Of a DNA stretch of 64,000 nt, positions 26,384-36,054 are shown one piece after another. The stretch spans positions 7,509 through 71,508 of the forward strand of contig CAYRRZ010000001.1 of NCBI GenBank assembly GCA_964426815.1. Reading direction: 5' to 3'. Position 1 is the stretch's first letter; each line of letters begins with the position of its first letter. The notes beneath the pieces were generated by a model. The model had not been told where the DNA came from, did not search any database, and saw only the letters and a program-made list of their open reading frames with translations. Origin of the DNA: JADZEJ01 sp964426815 (GTDB taxonomy: Bacteria; Patescibacteriota; Patescibacteriia; 2-12-FULL-60-25). The position numbers were made by a program, and so were the translations under genes.

Positions 26384-27089
26384 CTATTCACTTTTCACAC
26401 ACATGAAGCTCCAAGGACCCGGATATGAGACGGCGGAATCTATCCGTCAACAACATGAAACGATGAAGCAGTACTATCAAGAAACGCCGGCTTGGGTTGT
26501 TACTGAAAAACATGCGGAAAAGTACATTTGTGAACAGATATCCCAACTTGATGCGCCGATTTCTGATATTGGTGCATCGGGAGGCATTTTTTTACGCGGA
26601 TTACAATCACATGGATATACCAATTTAACTGCAATTGACATTGATAATTATCTTCAAGATGATGTAAAGAATTCATTCGCATTTGTTGCAGCTAATTTAA
26701 ACTTTGAATCTATTCCATTAGCGGATAAGTCCCAGGAGGTTGTCACCTGTTTATCTGTAATGGAGCATCTGGAAAACCCTTTTCACCTCGCTCGTGAAAT
26801 TCACCGTATCTTAAAACCAGGCGGACTGTGCATCATGTCAATTCCAAATGCCTTCCATATTTGGTCAAAGATCTCGTTCTTGCTGCATGGAAATTTGACT
26901 GATTGGAATGAGAAAAATGCGCACATCACATTTTTACCAAAAGCTGTTTTCAATAAGATTTATCTTAAGCTCTTCCGAATCGAACATGTCGTGTATCAAC
27001 ACGGTTTTCTCCCCTATTTTCCAGGCATTAAAATGCCTCGAACGGAATTCTTTGGACGCCGCACCTGTTATTTTTTGCGGAAGAAATAG
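26376..27089 (+). CDS. Class I SAM-dependent methyltransferase
   Basis: The protein has 237 residues if ATG 26376 is used, which overlaps the NeuA stop by 8 nt; ATG 26403 is also possible. The methyltransferase core shows PISDIGASGGIFLRGL (motif I), AIDIDNYL, VVTCLSVMEHLENPFHL and RILKPGGLCIMSIPN. Acidic motif residues are present, so it should be active. Being translationally coupled to the CMP-nonulosonate synthetase, it may methylate that sugar or the glycan carrying it. Its 3' end overlaps the convergent flippase gene by 22 nt. Confidence 0.86.
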   Translation: MDNYSLFTHMKLQGPGYETAESIRQQHETMKQYYQETPAWVVTEKHAEKYICEQISQLDAPISDIGASGGIFLRGLQSHGYTNLTAIDIDNYLQDDVKNSFAFVAANLNFESIPLADKSQEVVTCLSVMEHLENPFHLAREIHRILKPGGLCIMSIPNAFHIWSKISFLLHGNLTDWNEKNAHITFLPKAVFNKIYLKLFRIEHVVYQHGFLPYFPGIKMPRTEFFGRRTCYFLRKK

Positions 27090-28420
27090 TGCAACCGCTT
27101 AAAAAAAGCTCGATCCGTATCGTCAATGGTAAAAAAAGCTTTACTCGTTGTTTGTAGTTCTGGAAATGTCGCGAGCAATGTTTTCAACCGTAACATATTA
27201 TAGACGGATACTGAGATCACAAATTCAATCGCAACTCCCATCGGACCAAAAAAGGCGCAGCTTATCGGCAAGATAATGGCCATAAGGCACAAGCGAAAAG
27301 CAACCAACCAAAAAGCACGACGCTGTTCTTGATGCGAAACGTAGTACGAAGTCAAAATATATGCAACGCCGATAAAAGGAATATAGGCGCAGATCACATA
27401 GACAGACGGAATTGCCTGAAGATATTGCGGAAAAGCAATCTGCGCAATCGGTTTTGCACATACCGCAACCAGCACACTCGCTGCGGTATAAAATGGGACT
27501 GTATATCGAATGCCTCGGTATAAAATTTCGCGCAAACGGGTACGATCACTTCGATCACTAGCCACCATTGGCATCAATACATCATCTATCGGGAAGACCG
27601 AGGCGACATAGGTATACACCTTCTCTACAAAGCTCCAGATCGCAACAGCCTCGCGCCCAAGCACCGATTGAATAATGAATGGTCTTAGATTTTTCTCTCC
27701 CTGCCTCATTAGCTTTTGCGCAATCACCCATGGGCCCATTTTTTTGATAAATGACCATGCAATCGAAATATCATGCGCCGCACGCCAATATACTGCCAAC
27801 ACTCTCGGTGCAAAAATGATATTTACGGCAAGCATTGAACCTAGCAGACTTAAAATGAGTGTAAAAGCGGATAACTGGCTCTTGAAAAACAGGCTAAACA
27901 CAATCAAGACACGAACCCCCTCTTGCACGAGTTGATACAGTGCCTGCTTCCGAAACTTTTTTTGCGTTGCATTATCGTACCCAATCAAACGTTCAAATGG
28001 CATTAATAGGAATATCCAACCGTACACAGACAATAAGTGCAAAATGTCCTTTGAATAGACACTGCCAAATACATACTCCGCGCTTTGCGATACGGCGAAT
28101 ACACCCAATCCCAACAGACACCGTAAAATAAAATATGACTTTCCTAGATTCTTCGCTCGTTCATCTTCACCCATCCCACGCAAATGCGACCCTTCCGCAA
28201 TAAACACTTCGTCGATACCGATAAGCATCAATAATCCTAATAAGCTTCCAAAGGAAAGAACGAGTTGATACGTACCGTATTCATGCAATGAAAAACGACT
28301 AAAAACAATAATCGTCGTACTAAATCCGAGGATCTTTACCAGGAATGATCCAGCTGAAACCCAAGCAATCCCAGTTAAGAGCTTTTTAAGAAAAACCGAT
28401 CGGACTTGAGTAATAGACAT
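27068..28420 (-). CDS. Wzx-like polysaccharide flippase (MOP superfamily)
   Basis: ATG 28420 gives 450 residues with about twelve to fourteen hydrophobic helices and the N-terminal pattern of polysaccharide exporters (a short cytosolic stretch, then WVSAGSFLVKILGF and FSRFSLHEYGTYQLV). The protein would flip polyprenyl-diphosphate-linked glycan across the membrane. It is the only flippase in the window and the last gene of a nine-gene minus-strand operon, 4 nt after a GT4 gene. Its C-terminus (FFRKK) is encoded in a near-palindrome shared with the convergent methyltransferase. Confidence 0.87.
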   Translation of the reverse strand: MSITQVRSVFLKKLLTGIAWVSAGSFLVKILGFSTTIIVFSRFSLHEYGTYQLVLSFGSLLGLLMLIGIDEVFIAEGSHLRGMGEDERAKNLGKSYFILRCLLGLGVFAVSQSAEYVFGSVYSKDILHLLSVYGWIFLLMPFERLIGYDNATQKKFRKQALYQLVQEGVRVLIVFSLFFKSQLSAFTLILSLLGSMLAVNIIFAPRVLAVYWRAAHDISIAWSFIKKMGPWVIAQKLMRQGEKNLRPFIIQSVLGREAVAIWSFVEKVYTYVASVFPIDDVLMPMVASDRSDRTRLREILYRGIRYTVPFYTAASVLVAVCAKPIAQIAFPQYLQAIPSVYVICAYIPFIGVAYILTSYYVSHQEQRRAFWLVAFRLCLMAIILPISCAFFGPMGVAIEFVISVSVYNMLRLKTLLATFPELQTTSKAFFTIDDTDRAFFKRLHYFFRKK

Positions 28421-28424
28421 ATTA

Positions 28425-29576
28425 CTAGGGCAGTTTGGCAAAGAACTGACGTAATGCCAATGCTCTCTGTTCAGGACTCAAAATCCACGCAGCGCCTTGT
28501 GCGGCACGCTGTATCTTTTTCCATTCAGGCATGTCCCGAGAAAGAGAAAAGAAATCCGTGATCGCTTTTCCCCAGGCCTGCGGATCATCTGCCGGCGCAA
28601 ACAGCACCGCCTCAGATCCATACACGCTTTCTTTAATAGAAGGGAGATCACTTGCCAGGACCGGAACCTCAGCCGCAGCCGCCTCCTGTAGTTTCATTGG
28701 ATTTGTATCTCTCCGAGAAATATCGAACTTTCCAGAATTTGGAATAGCAATTAAATCAGCAGAGCGAAGCCATTGAGGAATCGCTTGCGCCAGCTGCTGC
28801 CCATGAAAAAAAATGCTCGCTCCTGTATGCGGAATCGCTGCGGCAATTTTTTTTGCCCGATCCAAATCCGCACCCGTGCCGCCAATGATATGAATACAAA
28901 CATTCTGCGGGGCAAATTCAGCGGAACGAATAAGCGTATCCACGCCCTTCCAATCAAACAATTGCCCGGCATAGACGATTATCTTCTCATCCTTCCCAAT
29001 CCCCACCGATTTCCTTGCAGATTCACGGCTAATGCTGCGATATGTTTCCATTGGAAATGCTGGCGGATTGGGTAAAATTGTAATCGGAGGCAGGATGCCA
29101 AATTGATCTTTAAGCGCATCTATTTTTAACTGATTCGTACTCACGATTCCAGATGCGCGCTTCAAAATAATTTTTACCAAAAAACGATGCGACCACTTTG
29201 CAAGGTTTGGGATGTCATGCAAATCCCAAATGATCTTCGCCTTACTGTTCAAAGAATGAACCGCTGCCTGTAGCGGGTCATTAATGATAACAATATCTGG
29301 CTTCCAAGTAGAAACCACCCGCAGGGACTGTAATGCCCCGAGCAACCGCAAACATTGAAACATCCCCGGAATAGCTAATGAGATTTGCCAACCAAAAGAA
29401 ATAAGCTCAACCCCATCAATTTTTTTTGTTAGAACTTTTTGCCGTTTCGGAAAGGCGATGGCGGTTGCATCTCGCTCTTCATGAAGCTGAGCGAATCCCC
29501 GCCCCATTGCTTCGATCTGGATTCCATAGGCTTTTTCTGTCGGAAAACGAGCATTTACTAAAAACAGAATTCTCAT
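28425..29576 (-). CDS. GT4-family glycosyltransferase
   Basis: ATG 29576 (MRILFLVN) gives 383 residues; a longer frame to 29648 overlaps the upstream gene. It is a GT-B protein. The N-domain has IVINDPLQAAVHSL and IIWDLHDIPNLA. The C-domain has KIIVYAGQLFDWKGVDTLI, IHIIGGTGADLD and the donor-binding region PMKLQEAAAAEVPVLASD in place of the usual EGFGLxxxEA. It probably adds a sugar to the lipid-linked glycan in the cytosol. It lies 1 nt from the upstream GT39-like gene and 4 nt from the flippase. Confidence 0.87.
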   Translation of the reverse strand: MRILFLVNARFPTEKAYGIQIEAMGRGFAQLHEERDATAIAFPKRQKVLTKKIDGVELISFGWQISLAIPGMFQCLRLLGALQSLRVVSTWKPDIVIINDPLQAAVHSLNSKAKIIWDLHDIPNLAKWSHRFLVKIILKRASGIVSTNQLKIDALKDQFGILPPITILPNPPAFPMETYRSISRESARKSVGIGKDEKIIVYAGQLFDWKGVDTLIRSAEFAPQNVCIHIIGGTGADLDRAKKIAAAIPHTGASIFFHGQQLAQAIPQWLRSADLIAIPNSGKFDISRRDTNPMKLQEAAAAEVPVLASDLPSIKESVYGSEAVLFAPADDPQAWGKAITDFFSLSRDMPEWKKIQRAAQGAAWILSPEQRALALRQFFAKLP

Positions 29577-29577
29577 A

Positions 29578-31038
29578 TTACTCTTTAGAAAGGATAACAA
29601 AAGAACCGATCTCACGTCTTTGTGTATAGCTTGAACGAATACGCTCAAGATACCTCTCTACATCTTCAGGAAGATTCCGGCTGATACCATAGACGATTGT
29701 AGGTGGCCACTCATTTTCGCTCTTCGTAAATACATTTACTCCATCCGTGCGCCCAAATGCGCTATTGCGGATAAACTGAAACTGTCGATTCGCCGGAATA
29801 ATCGCCCCTGCCGCCGGTGCATTAATCACACCGATTAGACCGGGTTTGGGCAAAATCTGTTGTTGCAAAAATCGCTCTAGCTCAGGCGGTCCAGAATTTG
29901 GGTACACGTCCGACATGTAGGCATACTGAAAACACTGCACAGCTACAAGAAGTGCACATACAGGCAAGATCATCTTGTTTATTTTTGGCGAGTAGCGAGA
30001 ACTGATATCCATCAATGCCACAGGAAACAACACGAGCAACCCAAACTGAAGTGGAAAAAAATACCGATTTGTCCCTGGGCTCTTTAAAAAATAGCCCATT
30101 GAAAGTAAGCTAAACAAAATAAACCAGCGCATACGCCAATCGGCTCGCACCGCTTTACCCACGGTCAAAAGCCACAAACCAACGACTCCCGCAAGTATTT
30201 CTAGGTGCCAAAAAGTCGTTTGCGACACCATGCTCCAGAGATTGCGCTGTATATCACAACGAATACAGGGAGAATTATAATTATTCGAATAATAGACTGC
30301 CGTTTTTTGAATATTCTCAATCGTGAGTGGGTGGATGCTCCCAATATAAACCGTAGGGAGCACCGCTATGACTATCGCCGTCAAAAAAGCTCCTACCTGT
30401 TTAAGACTCATTCTTTTTTTCAGGTACTCAAATCCGATAACGATAAGAAGTGGCGGACCTCCGATAAGTAAAAAAGCTGGCTTTGTTGCAAGAAATAATC
30501 CAAAGCCTAACCCTCCTCCGAAATATGCCCACCACCGCTCCTTGGTAAACTGCAATGCCCACAAGCCACACAGTAACCAGCATATTCCTGGAATTTCACC
30601 CAAAACAGATTTGCCGTATCCGATAAATGAAGCAAAGCTTGCAATAAGCAAAGCTGACGCTGATGCGATTTTCCAATCACGAGAACGTCTGACCAAGACA
30701 TATACAAGCATCACCGTAGCGAGCATGTATATTGCCATCACACTTCGAGCGACAAAAAAACTCGCTCCGCCTAATTTTATCCCTGCCGCAACCGAAGCGA
30801 GCATCACCCATCCAGAAGACGATGTGTAATAGTGGAGATGTGATGATAGAACATCTGGAGCCAATGGTATCCCGATGCGCCCCATGTCAGCCAAGGTTCG
30901 AGCCATCTGAATATTTAAAGACTCGTCAGACCAAATAAATGGTTTGGTTAAAAAATCTGAAAAAATCCAATAGGCTGCAAAAGCCGCAACCGCGATTCCT
31001 GCAAGAATTTCTCGCCATTTCCAATCGCGGATTTTCAT
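29578..31038 (-). CDS. GT39-like integral membrane glycosyltransferase
   Basis: ATG 31038 (MKIRDWKW) gives 486 residues with about eleven membrane helices. The first extracytoplasmic loop has the acidic IWSDESLNIQMARTLADMG, matching the DE/DD-x-Y-like active-site region of GT39/GT83-type enzymes, and later SVLGEIPGICWLL. Such enzymes use polyprenyl-phosphate sugars on the outer face of the membrane. Donors could come from the DPM/GtrB-like enzymes at 9317 or 31808. It sits 5 nt after the methyltransferase gene in the same operon. Confidence 0.8.
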   Translation of the reverse strand: MKIRDWKWREILAGIAVAAFAAYWIFSDFLTKPFIWSDESLNIQMARTLADMGRIGIPLAPDVLSSHLHYYTSSSGWVMLASVAAGIKLGGASFFVARSVMAIYMLATVMLVYVLVRRSRDWKIASASALLIASFASFIGYGKSVLGEIPGICWLLCGLWALQFTKERWWAYFGGGLGFGLFLATKPAFLLIGGPPLLIVIGFEYLKKRMSLKQVGAFLTAIVIAVLPTVYIGSIHPLTIENIQKTAVYYSNNYNSPCIRCDIQRNLWSMVSQTTFWHLEILAGVVGLWLLTVGKAVRADWRMRWFILFSLLSMGYFLKSPGTNRYFFPLQFGLLVLFPVALMDISSRYSPKINKMILPVCALLVAVQCFQYAYMSDVYPNSGPPELERFLQQQILPKPGLIGVINAPAAGAIIPANRQFQFIRNSAFGRTDGVNVFTKSENEWPPTIVYGISRNLPEDVERYLERIRSSYTQRREIGSFVILSKE

Positions 31039-31043
31039 ATGTT

Positions 31044-31805
31044 TTATTTTTTCTTCCCGATGACGGTCCAAGACAATCCATTCACAGGATACACCGAGAT
31101 ATCAGACAATCCCTTACCCTCAAACAATGCAAGCGCTTCTTCACGTTTCCAATAGTTTGCGACTTTAGGTAACAGTTGATCAAAGACAATGCTCCGAATA
31201 TGCCAAAAACGAAAACCGGACAACTGCTTATAGTATGGTTGGGTTTGCGGAAAAATTTTGACAAAAAGGTAAATTGGCAAAGCGAGCACATACGATGCCA
31301 CATCGCTCACCCATGGAGGCAACCGAACCAGTACATGTCGAAGCGGATTTACATAGCGCACAATCCATTCATTTCCTTCATATCCATATACCCATATTAA
31401 AATTGTTCCACCTGGTTTTAATGCGCGAACCATTTTTTCGATGGCCTCATGTGGCTTTTCTAGATGATGAATCACCCCGATCGAAAAAGCGATATCATAT
31501 AGACCCTCATCCTCAAGGGTATACACGGAACAATGTCTCACTTCAGCCTGTGAAAATTCTTTTAGATTTTTTACACAAGAGGCCAATGTTCGCGGATCCG
31601 CATCTATACCCGTCGCGCGCGCAGCACCGTAGCGCAATGGCCAATACATATTTCTGCCGATGCCACAGCCAACATCTAAAACCGTTTTATCTTTAAAATC
31701 CTGCTTCGTTAATGGTGCCACCCATTTCAAAAACTGCCCTTCGTATTCAGGAATGATTTCATGATACTTTTCCCACTCATATCCGAATCGTTCGGTTGAT
31801 GCCAT
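31044..31805 (-). CDS. Class I SAM-dependent methyltransferase
   Basis: The 253-residue sequence has a methyltransferase core: KTVLDVGCGIGRNMYWPL, ATGIDADPRTLASCV, YDIAFSIGVIHHLEKP and RALKPGGTILIWVYG. An aromatic-rich, hydrophobic insertion after the core (about residues 150-190) may bring it to the membrane. It is 2 nt downstream of the GtrB/ArnC-like gene and 5 nt upstream of a GT39-like gene, so it is part of the same glycan-building operon. It probably O-methylates a sugar. Confidence 0.86.
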   Translation of the reverse strand: MASTERFGYEWEKYHEIIPEYEGQFLKWVAPLTKQDFKDKTVLDVGCGIGRNMYWPLRYGAARATGIDADPRTLASCVKNLKEFSQAEVRHCSVYTLEDEGLYDIAFSIGVIHHLEKPHEAIEKMVRALKPGGTILIWVYGYEGNEWIVRYVNPLRHVLVRLPPWVSDVASYVLALPIYLFVKIFPQTQPYYKQLSGFRFWHIRSIVFDQLLPKVANYWKREEALALFEGKGLSDISVYPVNGLSWTVIGKKK

Positions 31806-31807
31806 AC

Positions 31808-32755
31808 CTATTTGGTTGAGATTACCTCCTTGATTGAATAGGGTTTTCGATGCTGCGCCTCAAAGTATGTACGCATCAAAACCTCTGCCATCAGGCCAAA
31901 AAGAACAAATTGAACCCCGACAATAACAAGCATCGCGCCAACAACCGGGAGTGGCGTTGCTACAAAATCACGTACATGCCCCAGTTTTAACAGTATTGCC
32001 ACTACTTCTGCACCCAATCCACAGGCAAGCGATGCAAACCCGATAACCCCAAAAAAATGCATCGGCCGACTAAAGTACTTTGTCAGAAAACGTACCACAA
32101 CCAAATCTAGCAGGACTTTGAAGACTCGAAAAAGCCCGTACTTTGAAACTCCTGCAACCCGAGGCCGATGATTTACCACAATTTCTGTGACTCCGGCACC
32201 AATACCTGCTGCATACACCGGAATAAACCGATGCATCTCTCCATACAAATCAATATCTTGAATAATCTCCCGTCGATAGGCCTTCAAGCTACAACCATAA
32301 TCATGAATATGTACCCCGGTTGCCCAAGAAATCAATCTATTTGCCATCCATGATGGAATCTTGCGAAGAACTAACCCATCTTTTCTGTCCTTGCGCCAGC
32401 CTGAGACGCACCCAAATCCTTGATTGATTTTTTCTAGAAGTTTTGGAATATCCGCTGGGTCGTTTTGACGATCGGCATCCATCGGAATGATCACATCGCC
32501 AGTTGCCATTTTTATGCCACATGACATTGCAGCCGTCTGCCCAAAATTTCTCGCAAATGAAACCACTATACACCGAGCATCTTTTGCCTGAATTTTTTTT
32601 AAAACCTCGAGGCTCTTGTCCTTTGAACCATCATCTACAAAGATATACTCCCAAGAATCTGCAGACATTCGCGTTGCAATCGCAACGAGCTCGTCATGCA
32701 ATGGCGCCAGGTTTTCTTCTTCATTGTAGACTGGAATAACGATACTCAATTTCAT
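31808..32755 (-). CDS. GtrB/ArnC-like polyprenyl-phosphate glycosyltransferase (GT2)
   Basis: This 315-residue protein has an N-terminal GT2 domain: LSIVIPVYNEEENL, YIFVDDGSKDKS, FARNFGQTAAMSCGI and PMDADRQNDPADI. A C-terminal pair of membrane helices follows (about residues 232-255 and 268-292). This domain order is that of GtrB, ArnC and related enzymes that load a hexose onto undecaprenyl phosphate. The product is the donor for GT39/ArnT-like enzymes, several of which are encoded close by. The gene is 7 nt downstream of an AsnB-type amidotransferase. Confidence 0.92.
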   Translation of the reverse strand: MKLSIVIPVYNEEENLAPLHDELVAIATRMSADSWEYIFVDDGSKDKSLEVLKKIQAKDARCIVVSFARNFGQTAAMSCGIKMATGDVIIPMDADRQNDPADIPKLLEKINQGFGCVSGWRKDRKDGLVLRKIPSWMANRLISWATGVHIHDYGCSLKAYRREIIQDIDLYGEMHRFIPVYAAGIGAGVTEIVVNHRPRVAGVSKYGLFRVFKVLLDLVVVRFLTKYFSRPMHFFGVIGFASLACGLGAEVVAILLKLGHVRDFVATPLPVVGAMLVIVGVQFVLFGLMAEVLMRTYFEAQHRKPYSIKEVISTK

Positions 32756-32762
32756 AGTGTTT

Positions 32763-34637
32763 TTAGTTCATCCATTGGCGGTACCATAGCTGAAAAACCA
32801 AATAAGTCCAAATCTCTTTACGCCGATCTGGACGCCCTTTTACCTGCTGTTTCCACCATGCCTGGATCGTTGGTGCGTGAAAGATTCCTTGTTGTTGTAT
32901 AAAAGATTCGTCCATTAGTTCTCGCATCAGCGGCTCCAATGGTCCACGCAGCCACGAAGCGATTGGCACGCCAAATCCATGCTTCGGCCGGTCTAAAACG
33001 GAAGACGGTATTCTCCCCTCAAGTAACCGCTTAAAGAGCTGTTTATGCGAAAAAGAACCGCTTTTCCAGGCGGAGTCCATGGACAAGATATATCGCACAA
33101 CTTCGGTATCGAGGATTGGTGAACGCGCCTCGATTCCATGCCACATGGTAGCTCGATCTACCTTCACCAAAACCGTATCCAGCAAATAGCTGCGCATATA
33201 GCCCCATGACCACTGTTGCCGCCAATCCCCTTTTGCCTCATCAGCGAGTAATGCAAGATGTTTTTCAGGCTCAAATGGATCTAGTTTGGCTCGAATCTCA
33301 GGTTGAAAGATATCCAGAGCCTCTTGACGCGTCGTTGATCCGCGCCATGCCACATCTCGACCCCACATATTCGACTCCGTCAAACCACGAGCCAAACGCT
33401 GCAACTTAAATCCACGACTAAAATATCCGTCCGTCGATGGATACCGCCCTAGTACATCAGCGCACAGCCTCCATGCCGACATGGGCAAGACTTTGTCCAT
33501 CCGCCTGTGCCATTCATGTGCACGGAGATGCGGGTACCCCAACAAGAGCTCATCACCGCCATCCCCCGTTAAAGCAACGGTAACCTGCTGTTTTGCAAAC
33601 TTTGACAATTGTAATTGCGGAATAATTGCCGGGTCAGATAATGGCTCATCGGCCACACGAGACATTTCTTCAATCATCGCCAAGCCATCTTCCGCACGAA
33701 CTAGCTGCTCATGAAGCTCAATACCAAGCGCTCGCGCCACCTGACGCGCACTGTCCCGCTCATCATATGTCGCATCTTCAAATCCAAGCGTGAAGGCTCG
33801 CAGACGGTGACCTGCTTGTCTCGCAGCACTTTCTGCAATGACGCTCGAATCTATCCCACCGGAAAGAAACAAGCCCAAAGGAACATCCGCAACTAAACGC
33901 CGTGCAACAGCGGCATCAATACGCTGTCTCAAGCCTTGCATCAAGTCTGCCTCATCAATATCTCTCCCGAGTGAAACAGGTGGACAGGTCCAAAAAGTCC
34001 ATTGTTTTTCAATCCGTCCCTGTTTCCAGGCCATAGCCGTTGCCGGCTTTAGTTTTTCAATATCTTGAAAAATCGAAGATGGCGTCGGAACACTATCTGT
34101 CCGAAACAAATCATATACAGATTGCATTCGTATTTTTTTTGGAATTCCAGCCGCGCTAAGAGCCTTTAGCTCAGAGGCGAATACACAGGTATTTTGATAC
34201 TGTGTCCAATACACTGGTTTTTTTCCGATCCGATCTCGCGCTAAAATCAATCTTTCTAATTTTGTATCCCAGATTGAAATTGCGAACATGCCGTCGAGAT
34301 GAGTAAACACCTCATCCCCCCACATCTCATACCCATGCACGATGACTTCGGTGTCACTTTTTGTTTTAAAAACATGTCCCTTTTTTTCCAATTGATCTCG
34401 CAAATCAACAAAATTATATATCTCCCCATTGAGCATAACCCAAACTGTTCCATCTTCATTCGAAAGAGGTTGATGACCTCCTTCAATATCAATTATTGAT
34501 AATCGACGAAAAGCAAAACCGACTCCATCTGCTTCATAAAAACCTGCATCATCCGGGCCGCGACGTTCAATAGCCCGACCCATGCGTTCAAGCATGTCTC
34601 GATTACCCCGTCCTGCGAATCCGCCAATGCCACACAT
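32763..34637 (-). CDS. asnB: Glutamine-hydrolysing asparagine synthase-like amidotransferase (copy 1)
   Basis: This 624-residue enzyme has a class II glutaminase domain with the N-terminal nucleophile Cys2 (MCGIGGFAGRG), plus RRLSIIDIEGGHQPL and MLNGEIYNF. A synthetase domain follows with the PPi loop LFLSGGIDSSV and LTGDGGDELLLGYP. Length fits AsnB. In glycan clusters such proteins (WbpS-like) amidate uronic acids rather than aspartate. Here it lies in an operon of glycosyltransferases and a second homologue occurs at 45467, so an amidated uronic acid in the glycan is likely. Ordinary asparagine synthesis cannot be excluded from sequence alone. Confidence 0.93.
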   Translation of the reverse strand: MCGIGGFAGRGNRDMLERMGRAIERRGPDDAGFYEADGVGFAFRRLSIIDIEGGHQPLSNEDGTVWVMLNGEIYNFVDLRDQLEKKGHVFKTKSDTEVIVHGYEMWGDEVFTHLDGMFAISIWDTKLERLILARDRIGKKPVYWTQYQNTCVFASELKALSAAGIPKKIRMQSVYDLFRTDSVPTPSSIFQDIEKLKPATAMAWKQGRIEKQWTFWTCPPVSLGRDIDEADLMQGLRQRIDAAVARRLVADVPLGLFLSGGIDSSVIAESAARQAGHRLRAFTLGFEDATYDERDSARQVARALGIELHEQLVRAEDGLAMIEEMSRVADEPLSDPAIIPQLQLSKFAKQQVTVALTGDGGDELLLGYPHLRAHEWHRRMDKVLPMSAWRLCADVLGRYPSTDGYFSRGFKLQRLARGLTESNMWGRDVAWRGSTTRQEALDIFQPEIRAKLDPFEPEKHLALLADEAKGDWRQQWSWGYMRSYLLDTVLVKVDRATMWHGIEARSPILDTEVVRYILSMDSAWKSGSFSHKQLFKRLLEGRIPSSVLDRPKHGFGVPIASWLRGPLEPLMRELMDESFIQQQGIFHAPTIQAWWKQQVKGRPDRRKEIWTYLVFQLWYRQWMN

Positions 34638-34644
34638 ACATCGG

Positions 34645-36042
34645 TTATTTGATTGTTATATTTCGAATACGCTCCATCACCTTTGGCAGACTACTCCAGA
34701 GATCTGACACCGTACAAACGCTCACAATCAGGACAGCGACCGCACCTGATCGCATTCGTCCCTTCCAACTCCCCGTCATTGCGAGCCAATATCCCATAAC
34801 CAATACAGCAAATGGCAACATTGGAATACGGTAGCGATTTACTACGACCGTTAGTGTCGGCGCCACGGCCAACAATATGATAGCCAAAATCGAAAAAACA
34901 ATTATCGGCGGCACTCGCTTTTTACGCCACACTATTTCGACCAAACCAGCAAAAGCCGATACCCAAATAATCGCATTAAAGACGATTGATCCGATGAGCG
35001 TGAATAGCTGATCTATCGATGAATGATAATGAAACCAAAAAGCGGATGTTTTTGTAAGCGCAAAAAGCTTCAATGCTTTATGTGCCGTACGTCCAATGGC
35101 AAAAAGCGGTTTTTCACGAATAATCTTTTTCGTCTCTTCGATACTCACGCGATCGATCTGATCAGGTTCGAGTCCTTGAATCTTACTCGTGATATGCGGT
35201 AAAGCGTCCATGTTAAAAACACCTGGGCTATATGGGTCCAAACCCACCCAAAAATCCAGACCACCAACGACAGAGTTTAAGATAAAGTGATTGTACAAAC
35301 GCTCATTTCGAATTGCCCACGGTGTTTGAATAGCAATAACACTCACGATCACAATCAAACTTATTCTCCACTTTTTTCTCCAAAGTAAAAAAAGAACCAA
35401 TGCGCAAACAAAAGGGAGACCCGTCGGACGCACCATCATCAATACGCCGCCCAGCAAACCGATCACAACCCATTCCCATCTCGGCTTGTCCCCTTTTTTC
35501 TCAATTGTTTTGAGAAAAAGTCCAGCCAGTCCAACCAGTAAAAAAACAAATACATTTTCAGACATGATCATCGCTGTACTTTGGATGACGTCCGGATGAA
35601 GGGCATACAAACCGACTGGAAAAGCTACGTGCCATTCTGGCCCTGATGTATCGATATTTTTTCGGAGCAAGCCATACAGCCACCAGCATACGGCTGCATG
35701 CATAAGCGCCTGTATGAACCAGACAATCCAGATATGGATACCGAATGTTTTGTAGATTCCAGCTAAGAAAAATTGATAACCTGGACCAATGTCCCGAATT
35801 GCCCAATCCTTTTGCAAAGGAACATCACAGGTAAAGCAAAAGGTGTTTTTTGTCGCCAAGTTCATGGCGATGGTATTAAATTTTCTTGCGTCCACCGAAG
35901 GCGTTATTTGATAGCTCAATGCATATCCAAATGAAACGACACAGGCTATAAGAGCGATCCAGGTGCGCCAGGGCGAAACACGATGAATCTCCCGCATGCT
36001 TGCCCCCAGTCTTTTGCCCGCTTCGATGCATATTCGGATCAT
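34645..36042 (-). CDS. GT39-like integral membrane glycosyltransferase
   Basis: The protein has 465 residues from ATG 36042; ATG 35997 (MREIHRVS) is an alternative. About ten membrane helices are present. The first external loop carries ITPSVDARKFNTIAMNLA and then RDIGPGYQFFLAGIYK, in the usual position of the GT39/GT83 active-site loop. It has two loop cysteines (FCFTCDV). It would use a polyprenyl-phosphate sugar outside the cytoplasm. Neighbours are AsnB downstream (7 nt) and a methyltransferase upstream (12 nt). Confidence 0.78.
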   Translation of the reverse strand: MIRICIEAGKRLGASMREIHRVSPWRTWIALIACVVSFGYALSYQITPSVDARKFNTIAMNLATKNTFCFTCDVPLQKDWAIRDIGPGYQFFLAGIYKTFGIHIWIVWFIQALMHAAVCWWLYGLLRKNIDTSGPEWHVAFPVGLYALHPDVIQSTAMIMSENVFVFLLVGLAGLFLKTIEKKGDKPRWEWVVIGLLGGVLMMVRPTGLPFVCALVLFLLWRKKWRISLIVIVSVIAIQTPWAIRNERLYNHFILNSVVGGLDFWVGLDPYSPGVFNMDALPHITSKIQGLEPDQIDRVSIEETKKIIREKPLFAIGRTAHKALKLFALTKTSAFWFHYHSSIDQLFTLIGSIVFNAIIWVSAFAGLVEIVWRKKRVPPIIVFSILAIILLAVAPTLTVVVNRYRIPMLPFAVLVMGYWLAMTGSWKGRMRSGAVAVLIVSVCTVSDLWSSLPKVMERIRNITIK

Positions 36043-36054
36043 ACACTTTTGTTA

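Noticed and set aside
30368..30829. 153-residue plus-strand frame inside a GT39-like gene
   Set aside because: Antisense of a membrane protein gene; no support for expression or homology.
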